Below are positions 46,401 through 52,400 of a stretch of 64,000 bases of DNA, one piece after another (the first letter of the stretch is position 1; each line of letters begins with the position of its first letter). The position numbers and the translations under genes are program-made. This stretch comes from Shinisaurus crocodilurus. Its lineage: Eukaryota > Chordata > Lepidosauria > Squamata > Shinisauridae. The DNA lies in the NCBI GenBank assembly GCA_021292165.1, contig CM037879.1, positions 17,693,525 through 17,757,524 of the forward strand, written 5' to 3'. The notes under the pieces were generated by a model that saw only the letters and a program-made list of their open reading frames with translations, did not search any database and was not told the DNA's origin.

Positions 46401-49400
46401 AAAATCTGTTGCTGCTGGGGTGTGTGAGAACATGTGAGTGGTGTGTGTGCGTGAGAATGTGTGTAAATATGTGGATGCATGTATAAATGGTCTGAGAATG
46501 TGAGAGTGGTGTGTGGTTCATTTGAGAATGTGTGTGGGTGGTGTGTGCATATGTCTGCACGCATGTATGGGGCCTCCATCACCCCAGCAGAAACCTGAAG
46601 TGGCCCTTGGGGCAGAAAAGGTTGTGCACCTTTGGCATAAAGGGACAGTGCTATCTGCAGCCCGTTACACTGACATGGAACTAAGTACCAAGGAAAATTA
46701 CCAGGTCAGACTATTTGTCCATCTAGCCCAATATTGTCAAATCTGATTGACAACAGCTCTCCAGGGTCTCAGGCAAAGGTTTTTTCCATCACCTGCTACT
46801 CGATCTTTATAACTGGAAATGCCAGGGCTTGAATATGGGACTTTCTGCATGCAGCTGCCCATGAACTATGATCCGTCCCCGTCCCCCCCCATGACTACAT
46901 GGCAGCACATTTGTGAATGTGTATAGCTAGTACCATAGCTTGACATCTGTCACTGAACAGAATTCAAAACCCTTCAATATGTTTAATTATATGAATCCCA
47001 CTGAGAGATGCAGAGGAGCATCACAAGCCACGTCCATATCTAAAGATACATGAAAGTATAACGTGAGAATTATAATGGTTTTGATCCAGCACATATTTCT
47101 GGATTTGTTTATGAAGCAGGTATCCTCCAGAGTAATTGTATCATATTTTGCTTGAAAAGTTAGTTCTACATTTAATATTAGTACAAACCAACTTTGTCAG
47201 AATGCCACCAGTGCTCTAAAAAAAAACACTACTAGGCATATATTTATGTTTACTCATGGTTAACCACACTATGGGATCACAGTGAAGTACTAGTTCCCCT
47301 CTAGTCAGCACTTGTTAGGCCTCATCTTGCATACTGCATCCAGTTCTGGGCACCACACTTTAAGAAGGATGCAGACAAACTGGAAAGGGTTCAGAGGAGG
47401 GCAACAAAGATGATAAGGGGACTGGCAACAAAGCCCTATGAGGAGAGACTGAAGGTACTGGGCATGTTTTGCCTTCAGAAGAGAAGACTGAGGGGAGATA
47501 GGATAGTGCTCTTCAAGTACTTGAAGGGTTGTCACACATAGGAGGGACAGGATCTCTTCTCAACCATCCCAGGGTGCAGGACATGGAATAATGGGCTCAA
47601 GTTACAGGAAGCCAGATTCTGGCTGAAGATCAGGAAAAATGTCCTGACTGTTAAAGCAATACAACAATGGAACCAATTACCTAGGGAGGTGGTGGGCTCT
47701 CCCACACTGGAGGCATTCAAGATGCAGCTGGACAGCCATCTGGCAGGGATGCTTTAACTTGGATGCCTGCATTGAGCAGGGGGTTGGACTTGATGGCCTT
47801 ATAGGCCCCTTCCAACTCTACTATTCTATGATTCTATGATATCTACTTGATTAAACAGCTAGGCTTTCTTTCTCTTTCTTCTTGGTATTAGGCTTGTCTA
47901 TTTTTATGTGTTTTAATACAAAATCACACACAGAGAAAGCAGCTTAATATATTCAGTTACCTTGCATCATGTTCCGTATAAACCAGCTGAGAGCGTTTTT
48001 TACTAAAATCAGACAAATACACATCACGACTCTGAAGGTTCTTCTGGGTGGTATAGAATAGGATATCTCGTTTAGTCCATTCTGGGGGGAAATGGAAAGT
48101 CAAACTATCATTATCATTATTATTACTTTGCAATTCTGGAAGGAACCCCAATTCTAGTGATGGGATATGTAAAATGAATTGCATTTCATAAACCTAATTT
48201 GAAAATAAATGGTTGAGAATGTGAAAAAAGGCCTCACGCAGAGTAGACTGTGTGTGATCCTTTGGATCTGTCACTGACTAGAAATGTGGATTTCATGTGA
48301 AATGCAACACTAAGGGTGCAATCCTATGCATGTTTAGATAGAAAAAGTCCTACAAGTCCTATATGGCTGGCTGGGGAATGCTGGAATTGTAGGACTTTTT
48401 TTTGTCTAAACATGCATAGGACTGTGCCCTTAGAATCTTTTCTGATTATCTTTTTTCTTCATTTGCACAATATATGTGCAGCAATTATTCACTGTTGTGT
48501 TGGATCTATGCATCTTTCTCAATTTAACCTTCCAGGCTTTTCTTTTTGCCTATGCATCTTTCTCAATTTAACCTTCCAGGCTTTTCTTTTTTCCTATCAC
48601 TCAAACTGCAATATTTATTATTGTGAACACCGAAGATTCCCTACATATAGCACATTTGTTGCAGCTTTGAGATATATGTACAATGTAATTATGAGTACTG
48701 TGGATAGTGCCTGTGACATCACTAGTGCCAAGTGACACTTCTCCTCTCCACCCACACTGTAATGGTTCTACATATATTTAAGCTTTACAGTAATTGCCAC
48801 AGGTGTGCACTCTGCATTTCATTTCCCTTGAACCTCAGTGCTTTCAACCCCATCTCTCTCTCTATACCTTCTAACTTAGGATAACACTTCAAGCATCGGT
48901 TGAAGTAGCCACAGGCCTGTGGCTTACGCTGGCTCAGCTTGTCTGAGCGTGGAAAGGTAAGCAGGGTCAAGCCTGGTTATTACTTGGATGGGAGACCCCT
49001 CCTCTAGTTTCCTGCATTAAGCAGGGGGTTGGACTTGATAGCCTTGTAGGCTCCTTCCAACTCTATCATCTATGGAAGCCTCTAGTCCACAAAAGCTTAT
49101 GCCATAATACATTTGTTATTCTTTAAGGTGCCACAAGACTCTTGTTGTTTTCCCCGCAACAGACTTACACAGCTACCCTTCTGGAATTTTTGAAAAGTTG
49201 CATTTTATTTTATTTACTTTTTAGAGGCTGAGAGCTATAATCTGGTGTATTAATTGATGAGCATTGAAAACAGTGGCAATGACAGACAATAAGACTACTC
49301 CGCACCATTTTGTGGACATTTTTCTTTTTTTTTGTTTAGTTTTTGGAAATGTGTGTGCCTCCTTTTCGAGCGGTAGGGCCCACATCCCCTGAACAGGAGT

Positions 49401-52400
49401 ATAGCTATGCCCTTTGTAGCAAGTCTAACCTCTTCCAGCCCCCACTACCCAGCCTCTTGAGGCTCCCTAATTAGAGCTCTAGAATGATCTGAAGTTGTGG
49501 TCTGTACAGGGCAGAACCACTGCACAGGTAACTACATGAAGGATACCAGTAACATGTCAGTAACATCTTCTTCTCGTCCCCCTTGCATTACCTGGAACAG
49601 GATATCATTTGTGCAAGTGGCATGGAATCAGCACTAACCTTATACATTTAAAAGCAATGTGTGGATATCTCTATTATATGGAAGGGCCCATAAGAAGAAG
49701 GATGATATGATCACAACAGTGGGAACAAACATTATTTTAGCGGTGCAAAATTAGGATTACACATAAATGGGCAATGCCTGGTGAATCTGGGGGTTGTATC
49801 CAATGGCGGTTTTACACTAGCAGAAAGCACGTCCACTTGCACAAAGCAGGGCAACCAATTTTTCTGCACTCCACCCCACACTGCAGCCCTCTGCACCATA
49901 TTCCATACTGTTCCAGAGGGGTCCCCAAATGCTCAGGAGTAGTTTTTCAGGATGCAGGGGGGCTGCAGTGAGTAGAAAGGACAGACAAACGTCAGGTGCC
50001 CTGCCGTGCACAAGTGAAAGTGCCTTCCGCTAGTGCAAAACCACCATTGGATAGAACCCCGAATGCTGTAAGATATGATGGATTAAGGTTTGGACTTCCA
50101 TTTGACATGTTACACTAAAAAGCAAGGGAAGTTTACACTGATGACTTACCAAAGCTAAACACATTGGGAATAATACATTCCACTTTTGGTAATGTATTTA
50201 GTTTCACAATGACACAAGCAGACTCTTCAGAATTTGCACTTTTAATTCCAGTAGCCATATATCTGTGATCTGGGGAAATTCGGATGCGATGGATAAAGGA
50301 ATCATGAAAGGGTAGAGCTTCTGTACTAAGTAATACTTCATCATTACCTCCATCTACAATACAAGAAAAAAAGGCAATGCTGTAAATAGAAGAACCGATG
50401 CAAAGAACATCTATTGCTTTTGTATACAGTCATGCCTTGGATTGAGAGCATAATTCGTTCCGGAAACATGCTTGTAATCCAAAACACTCTTATATCAAAA
50501 CAAAATCCTCCCCAAAAAATTTGTACAGAGATTTTTTATTTAAGCCATACTACAGTACTTGTATTGCAAGACGTCGCTTGTATATCAAGTAAAAAAAATA
50601 TTAAATAAATATTTAAAAATTTGCTTGTCTTGCAAAACGCTCTCAAACCAAGTTACTTGCAATCCAAGGTATTACTGTACTCTTTGTGGTGTTCATAAAC
50701 GCAATGTTTCAGAATTAATTAGCATTGTATACATATGTCTTGATCCAGCTAATTTAGTCATGAGAAGTCCTGAATCCAATGGAACAAGTTAGTCATGACT
50801 AATTTAAGTGCCAATGCTTCAGTGGAACTTAGCCACAACTAAATGAATTGCGGCCATATTCTTTTTGCTTTGAAAATGCTACCTCAACTTTCATGGAAGA
50901 AATCCAAAGAACTGGGCATAATTTTTATTTGGGGGGGGGCGCATTTTACTACCTCAAGCCACATTCAAAAGTGTTTTGGGGTAGTAAAATGTCTCCAAAA
51001 CAAAGCTCTATGTATGTTTATAGAATATGTGCACACATGTTCAGCAGTATCATGGGGCCTTGCTTGCTCACTTTCTGATGCGTGTCGTTCTGAATAAAGG
51101 TGGCTTCCAGTGAAACTACCCGTTGTGCCTCTCAGCTCTTCTTGAGGGAATTTCTTTAACCCAGTGTTCTCCAACCTTGGGTCCCCAGATGTTTTTGGCC
51201 TACAACTCCCAGCATAGCTGGCTGGGGCATGCTGGGAGTTGTAGGCCAAAAACATCTGGGGACCCAAGGTTGGAGAAAACTGCTTTAACACATAGTTATA
51301 AAGACTGGATTTTAAAAAATGAAATACTGAAGAACAGGGAGGCAAGAGCCACCTGAACCAAGAAGCAGGACAAAGAACATCTGAGGCTGAGCTGTTACTT
51401 GGAGAACTGTTTCAGTTCAACCTGAGGGCTGTGTGTGTGTGTGTGTGTGTGTTTGTGCAGGGGCTTCATAAGGTTTCATGAAGCTATGTCCTCCCGCATC
51501 TTTTCCACAGCTATCTCTGCCTGTTGAACTGGAAAATCTTTCAGTGCAAATCAGGGTCATTTGCATAGGAAACTTCAGTTTGCATTGGAAAATGTCCTGA
51601 TGCCCTAGAGCAGTGGTGGGCAACTTGTGGCCCTTCAGATGCTTTGGCCTACAACTCCCATCATCCTTTGCCATTGGCTATGCTGGCTGGGGCTGATGGG
51701 AGGGAGCCGTAGGCCAAAACATCTGAAGGGCTGCAAGTTGCCCACCCCTGCCTAGACAGAACTAATTTAATGTAGGTATTTATTTTACTTGTATTTAGTA
51801 AACAACAAAGCTAGAAAAAGTACTCCATGTTATTTTTTGTCCCAAATTTTTTTGTACCACAAGCTTGAAATATTTGAAGAAATCTTTTTTAAAAACATAT
51901 GGAGGGGGCAATCCTATGGCCCCTAGACAGCATCTGAGGGACCATAGGATATTTTGGATTCCCAGATCCGAGGTCAAAGGCAGTGCTATGACCTTGGAGC
52001 TGGGAATTGGAGCTCTGACCCGCCCTAACCCTCGCAGCCGGCATGGGAAGAACTACTCCGGCTGCTCTCTGAGATCAGGAAAAGGGGGCGTTTCAGGAGG
52101 CGAAGAGGAAGGAGACTAGAGAAGCCAGGATACGAGCTATCCTGACACCTCTCAAGCCTCTTTCCCTCCCTCTCCAAGACACTCTAGCTAGACGGGCAAA
52201 AAAGCCTGTCTAGCAAAATCCTAGCCATAGTATTGTACCCTTAATGTGATTTAAATGTTATATTAGGTAGAATTTTTTATGGGAGTGCTTGTAAAAAAAT
52301 TAAAGACAATAGCATTTACTTCCCTTACATTGTTTACATTTATGGGGGGAAATGAAGGTTCGGTACCTTTTTCTTTTTTCACTTGTTGACACACTAATTA

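Noticed and set aside
48082..48193. Longer version of the PREPL exon starting after the acceptor at 48194
   Set aside because: The phase would not match the upstream exon's single trailing base, and the F-E-W junction is restored only by the 48081 border.
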